64,000 bases of DNA from a virus. Both the position numbers and the translations under genes were made by a program. Positions 28,906-36,411 of the stretch are shown here, in pieces. Positions within the stretch are counted from its first letter, which is position 1. Each line of letters begins with the position of its first letter. The notes under the pieces are model-generated. The model ran no database searches. It was not told the origin of the DNA and saw nothing but the letters and a program-made list of their open reading frames with translations. The stretch is taken from the IMG/VR virus record IMGVR_UViG_3300032294_001984, positions 1 to 64,000 of that record, one strand, 5' to 3'.

Positions 28906-30714
28906 ATGGGAGCATTATTAGAATCAGGTCTTGTTGGTAACATCGGGTTGAAACACCTTAAAGTTATTAAAGAAGACACAATCAACAAATGGGACAAATT
29001 AGGATTCTTAGAGGGTCTTAAAGGTCACATGAGAGAAAACGTAGCACAATTATACGAAAACCAAGCATCATATTTAATTAATGAGGCATCAACTACATCT
29101 GATACAGGTGCATTTGAAACAGTTGTTTTCCCAATCGTTAGACGTGTATTCTCTAAATTATTAGCAAACGACATCGTTTCAGTACAGGCTATGAACTTAC
29201 CAATTGGTAAATTGTTCTACTTTGTACCTAACATTCAATCTTACGAAAACGGAGGGGCTAATAACACAGGTATCCACTACGCACCATATGGAGCACCAGG
29301 TGCAACACAAACTAGTCCTAACGCAGGTTATGACTATAACTTAACTAAAGACCTTTACGATAGATTCTACGAAGGTAACGAACCGGCATTAGACCCACCA
29401 GGTTTATTTGATTATTCAAAAGGACAATATTCATCAATTACCGCACCTGATACAGCAGTAGTAACTGTTGCTTGGGATGGTAGTGTTTTAGTTCCAAGTG
29501 CTTATACTCAAACTGACTATAGAAAAGTATTAATCGCAATGTCAGGATTTGCATCGGCTGGAGCTGGTAAATTAATCGGTCCTGATGGTCAACCAATGGA
29601 TAACGAATCGTTCTTAGCTGATTTAACAATTAGAGGAGCTCAAGGAAATACAACAACATCCGCAAATACAAGCAATAATTATTTATTCAGAGTTGTAACT
29701 CAAAAATATGGTAGAGGTATTGTTCAGTATGGTAATAACAACGCATCATTACCATTTCCTAGTAGTGAAACTGGTGGAGGTCAATATGATAACCTATGTG
29801 ACGCAAATGGTGTAATCTACTTAGAAGTTGATTTACAAGTACCGGTTTGTATTACTTGTGGTGGTTCATTAGACGGTTACACAGGTTCAACATTTTCATC
29901 TAATACCACAGTAAATACCGCATTTGTTGCGAGTTATAGAATCTACAAAAACTTAGAGTTTGAAGATAGAATTGGTGAGGTTTCTTTTGACCTTCAATCA
30001 GTAACTGTTTCTGTAACAGAAAGAAAATTAAGAGCTCAATGGTCTCCTGAAATGGCACAAGACGTTGCGGCTTTCCATAACATTGATGCTGAAGCTGAGT
30101 TAACTGCATTGTTATCTGAGCAAGTTGCGGCTGAAATCGACCGTGAAATCTTAAGAGATTTACGTAAAGGTGCAGCTTGGAACTTGAGATGGGATTACAA
30201 TGGTTGGAAACGTCTTGGTTCAAGTGCAGTTCCTTATACTCAAAAAGATTGGAACCAAACTTTAATCACAGCAATCAACCAAATTTCAGCTCAAATCCAC
30301 AAATCAACATTGAGAGGTGGAGCAAACTGGATAGTTGTTTCTTCTGAAATCAGTGCAATTTTTGATGATTTGGAATATTTCCACGTATCAAACGCGGCTC
30401 CTGAACAAGACCAATACAACATGGGTATTGAAAGAGTTGGAACATTAGCTGGTCGTTACCAAGTATATAGAGACCCTTACTTCCCACCTAACCAAGTGTT
30501 AATGGGACACAAAGGAACATCTTTATTGGATACAGGGTACATTTACGCACCATACGTTCCATTACAATTAACTCCAACTATGTACAATCCGTTTAACTTT
30601 ACACCAATCAAAGGTATCATGACTAGATACGCGAAAAAAATGGTGAACAACAGATTTTACGGAAGAATTACTGTAGATGGTGTTAGAACATTTGATTTAA
30701 GAGAATTGAGATAA
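28906..30714 (+). CDS. major capsid protein, T4 gp23-like (602 aa)
   Basis: It forms the hexamers of the head. Recognisable gp23 features: an N-terminal region with HMRENVAQLYENQASYLINE|ASTTSD, a likely protease site at I-N-E|A near residue 62 as in T4; VVFPIVRRVFSKLLANDIVSVQAMNLP; WSPEMAQDVAAFHNIDAEAE; and RYAKKMVNNRFYGRITV at the end. Residues 110-340 carry Gly/Thr/Asn-rich insertions longer than in T4. Downstream terminator supports high-level, single-unit expression with the scaffold. Confidence 0.95.
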   Translation: MGALLESGLVGNIGLKHLKVIKEDTINKWDKLGFLEGLKGHMRENVAQLYENQASYLINEASTTSDTGAFETVVFPIVRRVFSKLLANDIVSVQAMNLPIGKLFYFVPNIQSYENGGANNTGIHYAPYGAPGATQTSPNAGYDYNLTKDLYDRFYEGNEPALDPPGLFDYSKGQYSSITAPDTAVVTVAWDGSVLVPSAYTQTDYRKVLIAMSGFASAGAGKLIGPDGQPMDNESFLADLTIRGAQGNTTTSANTSNNYLFRVVTQKYGRGIVQYGNNNASLPFPSSETGGGQYDNLCDANGVIYLEVDLQVPVCITCGGSLDGYTGSTFSSNTTVNTAFVASYRIYKNLEFEDRIGEVSFDLQSVTVSVTERKLRAQWSPEMAQDVAAFHNIDAEAELTALLSEQVAAEIDREILRDLRKGAAWNLRWDYNGWKRLGSSAVPYTQKDWNQTLITAINQISAQIHKSTLRGGANWIVVSSEISAIFDDLEYFHVSNAAPEQDQYNMGIERVGTLAGRYQVYRDPYFPPNQVLMGHKGTSLLDTGYIYAPYVPLQLTPTMYNPFNFTPIKGIMTRYAKKMVNNRFYGRITVDGVRTFDLRELR

Positions 30715-30736
30715 TCAATCTTTAACAAATACACTA

Positions 30737-30769
30737 AAAGGAGACAATTTATTGTCTCCTTTTTTTTTT
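30737..30769 (+). terminator. strong terminator after capsid gene
   Basis: AAAGGAGACAAT-TT-ATTGTCTCCTTT followed by a long T-run. Confidence 0.9.
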
Positions 30770-30809
30770 ATTATTATTTTAATAGTTGATTTTTTGGTCA
30801 AATAGTGTA

Positions 30810-30820
30810 TATTTATTTAT
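30810..30820 (+). promoter_or_regulatory. overlapping TATTTAT late boxes
   Basis: TATATTTATTTAT abuts the ATG at 30821, so transcripts from it would be leaderless or nearly so. Confidence 0.4.
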
Positions 30821-31513
30821 ATGAGAAAAATAGAATTAACAGAATTACAAGTTAGTGAAATTATAAAACTTTACACTGAAGAATTATTAGGGTCCCCTAC
30901 TATTAGCGAAAAATTAAAAATACATAAAACAATTATTCTAAATACATTAAGGGATAATGGTATTGTTCTTGGTTCATCTGGTAGAAGAAATATTGGAGGT
31001 AGAGAAGTTGCCACAAAAAAATATGAGTCAAAACCTGAAACAAAAAAAAGAAAAAGTGAAAACCACAAAAAATGGTCTGAAAAAAATAGAGACCATCTAA
31101 ATGAATACCATCAAAAATGGAGAGAAAAAAATATTGATAAACATAGGGAGTATAAACGTAAGTATGAAAAACATCGTAAAGATACTGACCCCCTCTATAA
31201 GCTAATCAGTAATTTCAGAACTGCAATATATCAGGTATTAAAAGAGAACCGGGTCGATAAGAATCAATCATATTTTGATGTGTTACAATACACTCCTGAA
31301 CAATTAATAGTTCATTTGGAAAAACAATTTACCGAAGGAATAACATGGGAAAATTATGGTGAATGGCATGTTGACCATAAACAACCTATCTCGTCATTTA
31401 ATATCCAAGAAATGGGTGATAGTGAATTTATGAAATGTTGGTCATTAGAAAACCTGCAACCAATGTGGGGAGAAGAAAATATTAGAAAATCAAATAAAAT
31501 TTTTAATAATTAA
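30821..31513 (+). CDS. HNH homing endonuclease (230 aa)
   Basis: The C-terminal HNH nuclease core reads GEWHVDHKQPISSF ... CWSLENLQPMWGEENIRKSN, with the His-Asp-His and Asn positions of the family. The N-terminal ~60 residues look like a helix-turn-helix for target binding (LTELQVSEIIKLY... ISEKLKIHKTIILNTL), and the middle is a very basic helix. Sits alone between the capsid terminator and the next gene, typical of a free-standing mobile endonuclease that spreads next to conserved phage genes. Confidence 0.9.
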   Translation: MRKIELTELQVSEIIKLYTEELLGSPTISEKLKIHKTIILNTLRDNGIVLGSSGRRNIGGREVATKKYESKPETKKRKSENHKKWSEKNRDHLNEYHQKWREKNIDKHREYKRKYEKHRKDTDPLYKLISNFRTAIYQVLKENRVDKNQSYFDVLQYTPEQLIVHLEKQFTEGITWENYGEWHVDHKQPISSFNIQEMGDSEFMKCWSLENLQPMWGEENIRKSNKIFNN

Positions 31514-31524
31514 AAAAATTATAT

Positions 31525-31532
31525 TATCTTTG
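31525..31532 (+). promoter_or_regulatory. Bacteroidetes-type promoter box TATCTTTG
   Basis: Perfect -7 box 20 nt before the ATG of the secreted protein gene. Confidence 0.7.
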
Positions 31533-31552
31533 TATTCTAAATCGTAATCATC

Positions 31553-32002
31553 ATGAAAAAAATATTAATCCTCGTTTCTTTTTTGACACTAACTACATTA
31601 TCACTACACTCTCAAACATACTCATTTGTATTGGATACAATTCAACCTTTCAAATGCCCATCAAATTTGAGTGTTAATGAAGCCGCAAGACTCAACAAGT
31701 TCAAATATTTTGAACTTTATGTTTTTCCAAAAAATGTTTGGAAAATAGACTTGGAAAAGAAAACTTTTATTGTTGGTAAGAAAACTATTAAAATAGTTAA
31801 GGGTGGGTATGATAATAAAGATGGATGGGTATATATTGAATTTATTGACCCAAACAATAATCAACATAGATTAGGTATTGGGAATGAAAAAGGAACCAAT
31901 AAGAAAATTGTTATTGTTACTGCCTTGGATGATGATATTACAATTCAGAAAGGTTATTTTGGGTATCCTATGAATTATACTATTAATCCTTCATCCCGAT
32001 AG
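31553..32002 (+). CDS. secreted protein with signal peptide (149 aa), unknown
   Basis: Residues 1-20 (MKKILILVSFLTLTTLSLHS) are a Sec signal peptide, followed by a mature beta-rich domain of about 129 residues. It has a host-type promoter rather than a late box, suggesting early or host-driven expression. The last 20 bases overlap the convergent gene. It may act in the host periplasm. No family recognised. Confidence 0.75.
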   Translation: MKKILILVSFLTLTTLSLHSQTYSFVLDTIQPFKCPSNLSVNEAARLNKFKYFELYVFPKNVWKIDLEKKTFIVGKKTIKIVKGGYDNKDGWVYIEFIDPNNNQHRLGIGNEKGTNKKIVIVTALDDDITIQKGYFGYPMNYTINPSSR

Positions 32003-32540
32003 CTTTCCTTCTTGAGGAGATTACCTTACTGACAAATTTTTTAAATTCAGGTAAGGTTCCTATTATAGGTAAAGTATTCTCAAGGGTCGACATCCAATTT
32101 GAGTCTAACTTATCTCCCATAACTTTAACGCCATCTAATTTGGCAAAATCATAACTTTTACCAAACAAGTAACCATTGTAACCCTCATTTGCTGCGGCAG
32201 TGAGTGAGGATTTAACTGCATTTAAAAATTGTTTGAACACTTCCACATTTCCTTTTCCTGCAGTTTCTAATGATTTTGGGTCAAATAAACGTGGAATCCC
32301 GTAAGTTTTACTAATATATTCTTGAATTTCAGGGTAACTGCTTCCCTGATACCATTGTAAATATTTGGGCATTAGTTCCTTACTAACTTGTTGGAACTTA
32401 AAAGTTTTTCCTACGTCTTTTATTCGTTCTTGATACTTGTCTGTACTGGTAACTGGGCTCGATGGGTCATTTTGTTCATTAACAATTCTTTTAACGATAT
32501 TAATTAAGTCATTTTCACTTAAACGTATTACTTTTTTCAT
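31983..32540 (-). CDS. virion-associated protein with shared N-terminal module (185 aa)
   Basis: Residues 6-23 (RLSENDLINIVKRIVNEQ) match the module in proteins at 18999-19784 and 34409-34873. The body (residues 40-185) is a globular helical domain (YNGYLFGKSYDFAKLDGVKVMGDKLDSNWM) without a known motif. A TATTTAT box (32555-32561) precedes it. Cutting after V-N-E by the prohead protease would remove the module. Likely packaged in the head; inference. Confidence 0.7.
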   Translation of the reverse strand: MKKVIRLSENDLINIVKRIVNEQNDPSSPVTSTDKYQERIKDVGKTFKFQQVSKELMPKYLQWYQGSSYPEIQEYISKTYGIPRLFDPKSLETAGKGNVEVFKQFLNAVKSSLTAAANEGYNGYLFGKSYDFAKLDGVKVMGDKLDSNWMSTLENTLPIIGTLPEFKKFVSKVISSRRKAIGMKD

Positions 32541-32554
32541 TTTTGGTTTTTTAT

Positions 32555-32561
32555 ATAAATA
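32555..32561 (-). promoter_or_regulatory. TATTTAT late-box candidate
   Basis: Minus-strand GATATTTATAT, 14 nt before the start. Confidence 0.45.
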
Positions 32562-32572
32562 TCATGTTTATT

Positions 32573-32605
32573 AAAAAAAGAGTCCCGTGAGACTCTTTTT
32601 TTTTT
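32573..32605 (-). terminator. terminator of the 68-aa gene
   Basis: AAAGAGTC-CCGTGA-GACTCTTT flanked by A- and T-runs. The 68-aa gene starts upstream of it on the minus strand and ends at 32604, so it terminates that gene before the 185-aa gene. Confidence 0.75.
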
Positions 32606-32810
32606 ATTTTAATACTCTAAGTGATTTTGAAACTATTTCAGCTTCTGTAAGGGAATATAATCCATTTCTATAAGCCATTTGAACCGCTCTAATTAACATA
32701 AACTTTGCCTGCTCCTCAGTTAAGTTGTCAATTAAATTTTCAATATCTTCAGGTTTGTATATTGCAACCTCTTCAAATAGATAAGCAATTGGTTGTTTCT
32801 CTTGTTCCAT
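32604..32810 (-). CDS. small unknown protein (68 aa)
   Basis: A short acidic helical protein (EDIENLIDNLTEEQAKFMLIRAVQMAYRNGLYSLTEAEIVSKSLRVL). Divergent from the DUF5872-like gene. No motif recognised. Confidence 0.65.
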   Translation of the reverse strand: MEQEKQPIAYLFEEVAIYKPEDIENLIDNLTEEQAKFMLIRAVQMAYRNGLYSLTEAEIVSKSLRVLK

Positions 32811-32825
32811 AATGTAATATCAATA

Positions 32826-32832
32826 TATTTAT
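32826..32832 (+). promoter_or_regulatory. TATTTAT late-box candidate
   Basis: AATATATTTATAA, 9 nt before the ATG at 32842. Confidence 0.45.
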
Positions 32833-32841
32833 AATAAGTAT

Positions 32842-33531
32842 ATGAAAAGAAATAGTATTAGTGAAGCAACTGGGTCAGGAAACGCTGGAAATTTTAAAGT
32901 TCCTATTGTTTTGGTACCCCAAGATTGGAACGAGAAACAATTGGGTCCTTTTAGTGAACCTGTCTATCATTATATAAATGCTGAATTGGCATACGAAGAA
33001 GCTGACGGAGATTTCAAAGAAACTCCAAGTCAAAGAGAAAAGATTGAGAAGAAAACTAAATTATTATCCAAAGTTAGTATGTATTTGAAAAAATTTTATA
33101 CCGGTCAAAATGATGAAGAAGGTAGTGATATTGCCAGTATAGAATCTCCGGACGATATTATTCATAAGGTAGTTGGTCCACTAAAAGAAGATTTGGCGGT
33201 ATGGTTCGGAACGAAAAAGAAACCAAAAGGTAGTAAACAACCAAAAGGTCCTTGGGTAAATATTTGCAGAAAAAAAGAAGGTGGGGGACATCCACCATGT
33301 GGTAGACCTGAGGCAGATTCAAAAGGTTATCCTAAATGTAGAGCTGCAGGTGTTGCGTCTAAAATGACGGATGCTCAAAAAAAATCTGCATGTGCTCAAA
33401 AAAGAAGAGAAGAGAAAAAAGACCCTAAGACAGGAAAAGGTAACAAGCCAACTATGGTATCGTACAAACCAAGAAATGAATCTCTACGAGAAATCATCAT
33501 ACAAGTCTTAAACGAGGTTAAAAATTCTTAA
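32842..33531 (+). CDS. DUF5872-like basic Cys-rich protein (229 aa)
   Basis: The N-terminus MKRNSISEATGSGN contains an I-S-E|A site, a perfect T4-type prohead-protease site. The C-terminal half has WVNICRKKEGGGHPPCGRPEADSKGYPKCRAAGVASKMTDAQKKSACAQKRRE, a Cys- and Lys-rich segment seen in phage proteins of the DUF5872 type. The very basic tail suggests DNA contact. It is the only plus-strand gene in this stretch and overlaps the next gene by 4 nt at the 3' end. Likely an internal head protein; inference. Confidence 0.68.
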   Translation: MKRNSISEATGSGNAGNFKVPIVLVPQDWNEKQLGPFSEPVYHYINAELAYEEADGDFKETPSQREKIEKKTKLLSKVSMYLKKFYTGQNDEEGSDIASIESPDDIIHKVVGPLKEDLAVWFGTKKKPKGSKQPKGPWVNICRKKEGGGHPPCGRPEADSKGYPKCRAAGVASKMTDAQKKSACAQKRREEKKDPKTGKGNKPTMVSYKPRNESLREIIIQVLNEVKNS

Positions 33532-33938
33532 CCTACACTATCTCTAACCAATTCTGTTTTATTAGTTCTAATTGAAGATGTGTCATTGTCAGACATATCT
33601 ACTTTAATAATTTTCTTAGGGTTGCTCTCAATCATAGGTATAATAGTTTTCTTAGGACTACTCTCAACCATAGGTATAATAGATATTTTTGGTTGACTAT
33701 CTACTTTAGTATATTTCTCAATAACCTCGAATTTTGTAGTGTCAGGTTCAAGAGTAAATGTCGACGTAGTTTCACAACTACTATCTTGTTGTTCTGTTTT
33801 GATTTTATTAATAGCGTCATTTACTTTTGGTCTAACATAATTGTAAATGTTAAACATTAATGATATCATTAGTAAAATAACCACCACAACCATTAATGTA
33901 CCAACATATAATGTGGATTTAAATGCCTTATTTTTCAT
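33528..33938 (-). CDS. single-pass membrane protein (136 aa)
   Basis: One strong membrane helix at residues 9-32 (LYVGTLMVVVVILLMISLMF) with a positively charged start, then a charged tail with a short repeat: IIPMVESSPKKT and IIPMIESNPKKI. Starts at the base where the upstream gene ends. An i-spanin-like layout is possible, but the tail is not coiled-coil rich enough to claim it. Confidence 0.68.
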   Translation of the reverse strand: MKNKAFKSTLYVGTLMVVVVILLMISLMFNIYNYVRPKVNDAINKIKTEQQDSSCETTSTFTLEPDTTKFEVIEKYTKVDSQPKISIIPMVESSPKKTIIPMIESNPKKIIKVDMSDNDTSSIRTNKTELVRDSVG

Positions 33939-34342
33939 TATAGTTTAGTTAAAATATTTTTTAAAGAATGTTGAATATTTGATGTTATTTCTCTTTCGAA
34001 TTCAATTCTTCGTCTTTCAACTTCATTATTGAAATGACTTGTTAAGAATTCCCAAGATTTATCACTTAATAGAACATTGTAAGAATAAATATGATTAATT
34101 ACTTGGACATTGTTCGAATCTAAAATAACAAATATGTCATTTTCTTCATTTCTAATATATTTCTTATTAGAAATAGGTGTCGTCAGAAGAATAGAATCAT
34201 CTTTGTTAATCAATTTTTTACAAATTGATATACATTCAGATTCATATATTGTTTTTTGGTTATTTTGATATTGAAGCGCTCTAAATAATGATATGTATTT
34301 CTTTTGAATTTTTCTTTTTAGTTTGTGAACTAAGTCTGTCAT
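33938..34342 (-). CDS. unknown protein (134 aa)
   Basis: Alpha-helical ends around a small beta segment (KYIRNEENDIFVILDSNNVQVINHIYSYNVLL). A TATCTTTG box lies 22 nt before the start, so this small unit, with the membrane protein after it, is read by host-type transcription. No family recognised. Confidence 0.65.
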   Translation of the reverse strand: MTDLVHKLKRKIQKKYISLFRALQYQNNQKTIYESECISICKKLINKDDSILLTTPISNKKYIRNEENDIFVILDSNNVQVINHIYSYNVLLSDKSWEFLTSHFNNEVERRRIEFEREITSNIQHSLKNILTKL

Positions 34343-34364
34343 AATATCTGTAAATTATTTTTTA

Positions 34365-34372
34365 CAAAGATA
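34365..34372 (-). promoter_or_regulatory. Bacteroidetes-type promoter box TATCTTTG
   Basis: Minus-strand perfect -7 box, 22 nt before the 134-aa gene. Confidence 0.65.
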
Positions 34373-34408
34373 AACAAAAATATAGAAATAAAAAATGTTT
34401 TTTAAAAA

Positions 34409-34873
34409 TTAACAATACGGTGATGAACATTTTTTCTTTCCATCTAGTCCTGGTTTTGTTCCTTTACATACTTGAACACCATAACCATTACTATAAGCTG
34501 AGGGGTGAACTTTAAATTTTCCTTTAGCAGCAGCTAATCCTCTAGCACAAAGTTTTGTTCCCGTTTTTTTTCTACCTTCGTAAATGTCTTCGTATTCCGC
34601 TTCTTCGATTTCCATCTCATTTTTTAAAAAATCAAATACTTGGTCCATATTCGTTTTAGCTTCTGAAATATGGTCGTCAGCCCAATCATGACCATTTTGA
34701 ATAATTTCATTAATTTTTTCAGGGTCCATGTCTAACATCATTTCGATTTGTCTTTTCATTTGTTGTAAATTTGAAAAGAACATATAATTTGCAAGTTCAA
34801 CCTCCTGTTCGATAAGAACTTTTTTTACGATTCGGTTTAAATCTGATTCTGTTAATTTTACTATTTGTTTCAT
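34409..34873 (-). CDS. virion-associated protein with shared N-terminal module (154 aa)
   Basis: Residues 6-23 (KLTESDLNRIVKKVLIEQ) are the best example of the 18-residue module shared with proteins at 18999 and 31983; the L-I-E site fits prohead-protease specificity. The C-terminal 50 residues (TKLCARGLAAAKGKFKVHPSAYSNGYGVQVCKG ... CSSPYC) form a basic domain with Cys residues, a type common in large-phage proteins. Middle part acidic and helical. It starts 1 nt after the next structural gene ends. Probably an internal head protein. Confidence 0.72.
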   Translation of the reverse strand: MKQIVKLTESDLNRIVKKVLIEQEVELANYMFFSNLQQMKRQIEMMLDMDPEKINEIIQNGHDWADDHISEAKTNMDQVFDFLKNEMEIEEAEYEDIYEGRKKTGTKLCARGLAAAKGKFKVHPSAYSNGYGVQVCKGTKPGLDGKKKCSSPYC

Positions 34874-34874
34874 A

Positions 34875-36392
34875 TTATGTAGTATAATTTTGTTTTTTAT
34901 TAACTATGTTAAATGTTAATTGTCTCTTATAAGTATCTTTCTCTCCCGAAGTATTCACCTGAATATCAACATAATATTGATTTGGTATTTTATCTCTCAT
35001 ATCAAATATGAAATAATACTCATTTGGAGTTCGGTTAATCGGAGTCCAATCTTGGACTAAAACTTCGGTAGTTCCTTCCTTCACATACACTCGATAAAAT
35101 GCCGAAACATTTTCTAAAGGAGCTTGTCCGGTATAAGCCTTTTTAATTGTAACCCCAACCTTTCTAATGTCGGTATTAATAATTTGTTCATTTTGTAATA
35201 TACCATAAAAATCAAACCCGTATTTTGATGGTTCTTTTGATTTGGAACCTATTTGTATTCCTGCAGTATATTGTTGTAATGTGAATTGATTTGTTACATT
35301 TGGAAGTGATTGTCCGTTAATTGTTAACCCTGACCACACATCATAGTATTGACAAGGTGTTGGAGACCCTGAAAATCCATTTGGAACTATTACTTCATAA
35401 ATCCCTTTTGTTCTCAAACAAGTTGACAATGTTGCCATTCCTGTAACCGCATTTCCATTTCGGTCTTCAATTCTAACAACAGGATTCGAATCTAAATTCG
35501 CAAAATCACCATTTTGATAAATGTATAGATATAATTTATTTTGTTGACTCTTTAGAAATAAATTTCTATCATCAGTAACTAAATCATTATATGTTGTCTG
35601 TAAGAATGGTTGATAAAATGTTTGAGTGTGTCTTGAAAAGAAGGCAACACTATAACTATCGGTAAGACCTGTTATATTTTCTATTTGAGGTAAGTAGGCA
35701 ATTCCCCACCCTGTAACTCCGGTTATTGTCCCATTTAGGATTCCGTTTATTTCATTGGTCATATCCATCTCAAGATTTTCGTTCCCTAATTCAAAATGTT
35801 GTCTATCAATAATTGTTAGACCTGAAAAATTTACAAGACCTTGATTTTTATTATTGTAAAGTCCGGGTTCAGACCAATTACTTATTGTGGTTGACCCACT
35901 CCAATTTGATGGTCGAGTTGAATATGCTCTACTATCAACATAAGTTAACGGAGTTGACCCACCAGATGGTGTATTTTGAGCAATATTAAAATCGGTGTAA
36001 TCATAACCGACACCTTCATCCCAAAGTTGAGGATTCCCTGTACTTCCTGATGTTTTTGGAATTCTAAATAAAATCAAATCAAATGAAGTTGCTCGTCTTC
36101 TTTCATTTGACATAAATGTATTTAACAATTCATTATCAAATGATGAAGTATTTGTCATGAATAGAGAGTGAGTCATCCCTGTTGTGCATCCCGTGGATAT
36201 AACTCCTGACGCGATATTTTCTCGTAATAAATCTAAATCTAAATCGAATAAAAAACGGGTGAATCCATAATTTGGAACAACAAAGTTTGACGCTCCAAAA
36301 TTCAACTCAATAACAGGGTTTCTTCCTGTATTAACCAATGAATTTGATATGATTGTATTATTCTTATCTATGTATGACCTTAAAATTGACAT
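34875..36392 (-). CDS. structural protein, beta-rich (505 aa), probably tail/baseplate
   Basis: Large, Asn/Thr/Ser/Gly/Tyr-rich protein with few charged helices, as in tail-fibre or baseplate proteins. It begins MSILRSYIDKNNTIISNSLVNTGRNPVIELNFG. The final ~120 residues (ITVKKAY-like region, FYRVYVKEGTTEVLVQDW) look like a beta-sandwich. It follows the gp5-like hub gene on the same strand and has a TATTTAT box 12 nt before it. Exact role unknown. Confidence 0.7.
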   Translation of the reverse strand: MSILRSYIDKNNTIISNSLVNTGRNPVIELNFGASNFVVPNYGFTRFLFDLDLDLLRENIASGVISTGCTTGMTHSLFMTNTSSFDNELLNTFMSNERRRATSFDLILFRIPKTSGSTGNPQLWDEGVGYDYTDFNIAQNTPSGGSTPLTYVDSRAYSTRPSNWSGSTTISNWSEPGLYNNKNQGLVNFSGLTIIDRQHFELGNENLEMDMTNEINGILNGTITGVTGWGIAYLPQIENITGLTDSYSVAFFSRHTQTFYQPFLQTTYNDLVTDDRNLFLKSQQNKLYLYIYQNGDFANLDSNPVVRIEDRNGNAVTGMATLSTCLRTKGIYEVIVPNGFSGSPTPCQYYDVWSGLTINGQSLPNVTNQFTLQQYTAGIQIGSKSKEPSKYGFDFYGILQNEQIINTDIRKVGVTIKKAYTGQAPLENVSAFYRVYVKEGTTEVLVQDWTPINRTPNEYYFIFDMRDKIPNQYYVDIQVNTSGEKDTYKRQLTFNIVNKKQNYTT

Positions 36393-36404
36393 TAATTTTT
36401 ATTT

Positions 36405-36411
36405 ATAAATA
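36405..36411 (-). promoter_or_regulatory. TATTTAT late-box candidate
   Basis: Minus-strand GATATTTATAAATA, 12 nt before the start. Confidence 0.5.

Noticed and set aside
33528-33938. i-spanin call for the single-pass membrane protein
   Set aside because: The periplasmic tail is short and lacks the coiled-coil and partner arrangement needed to support it.
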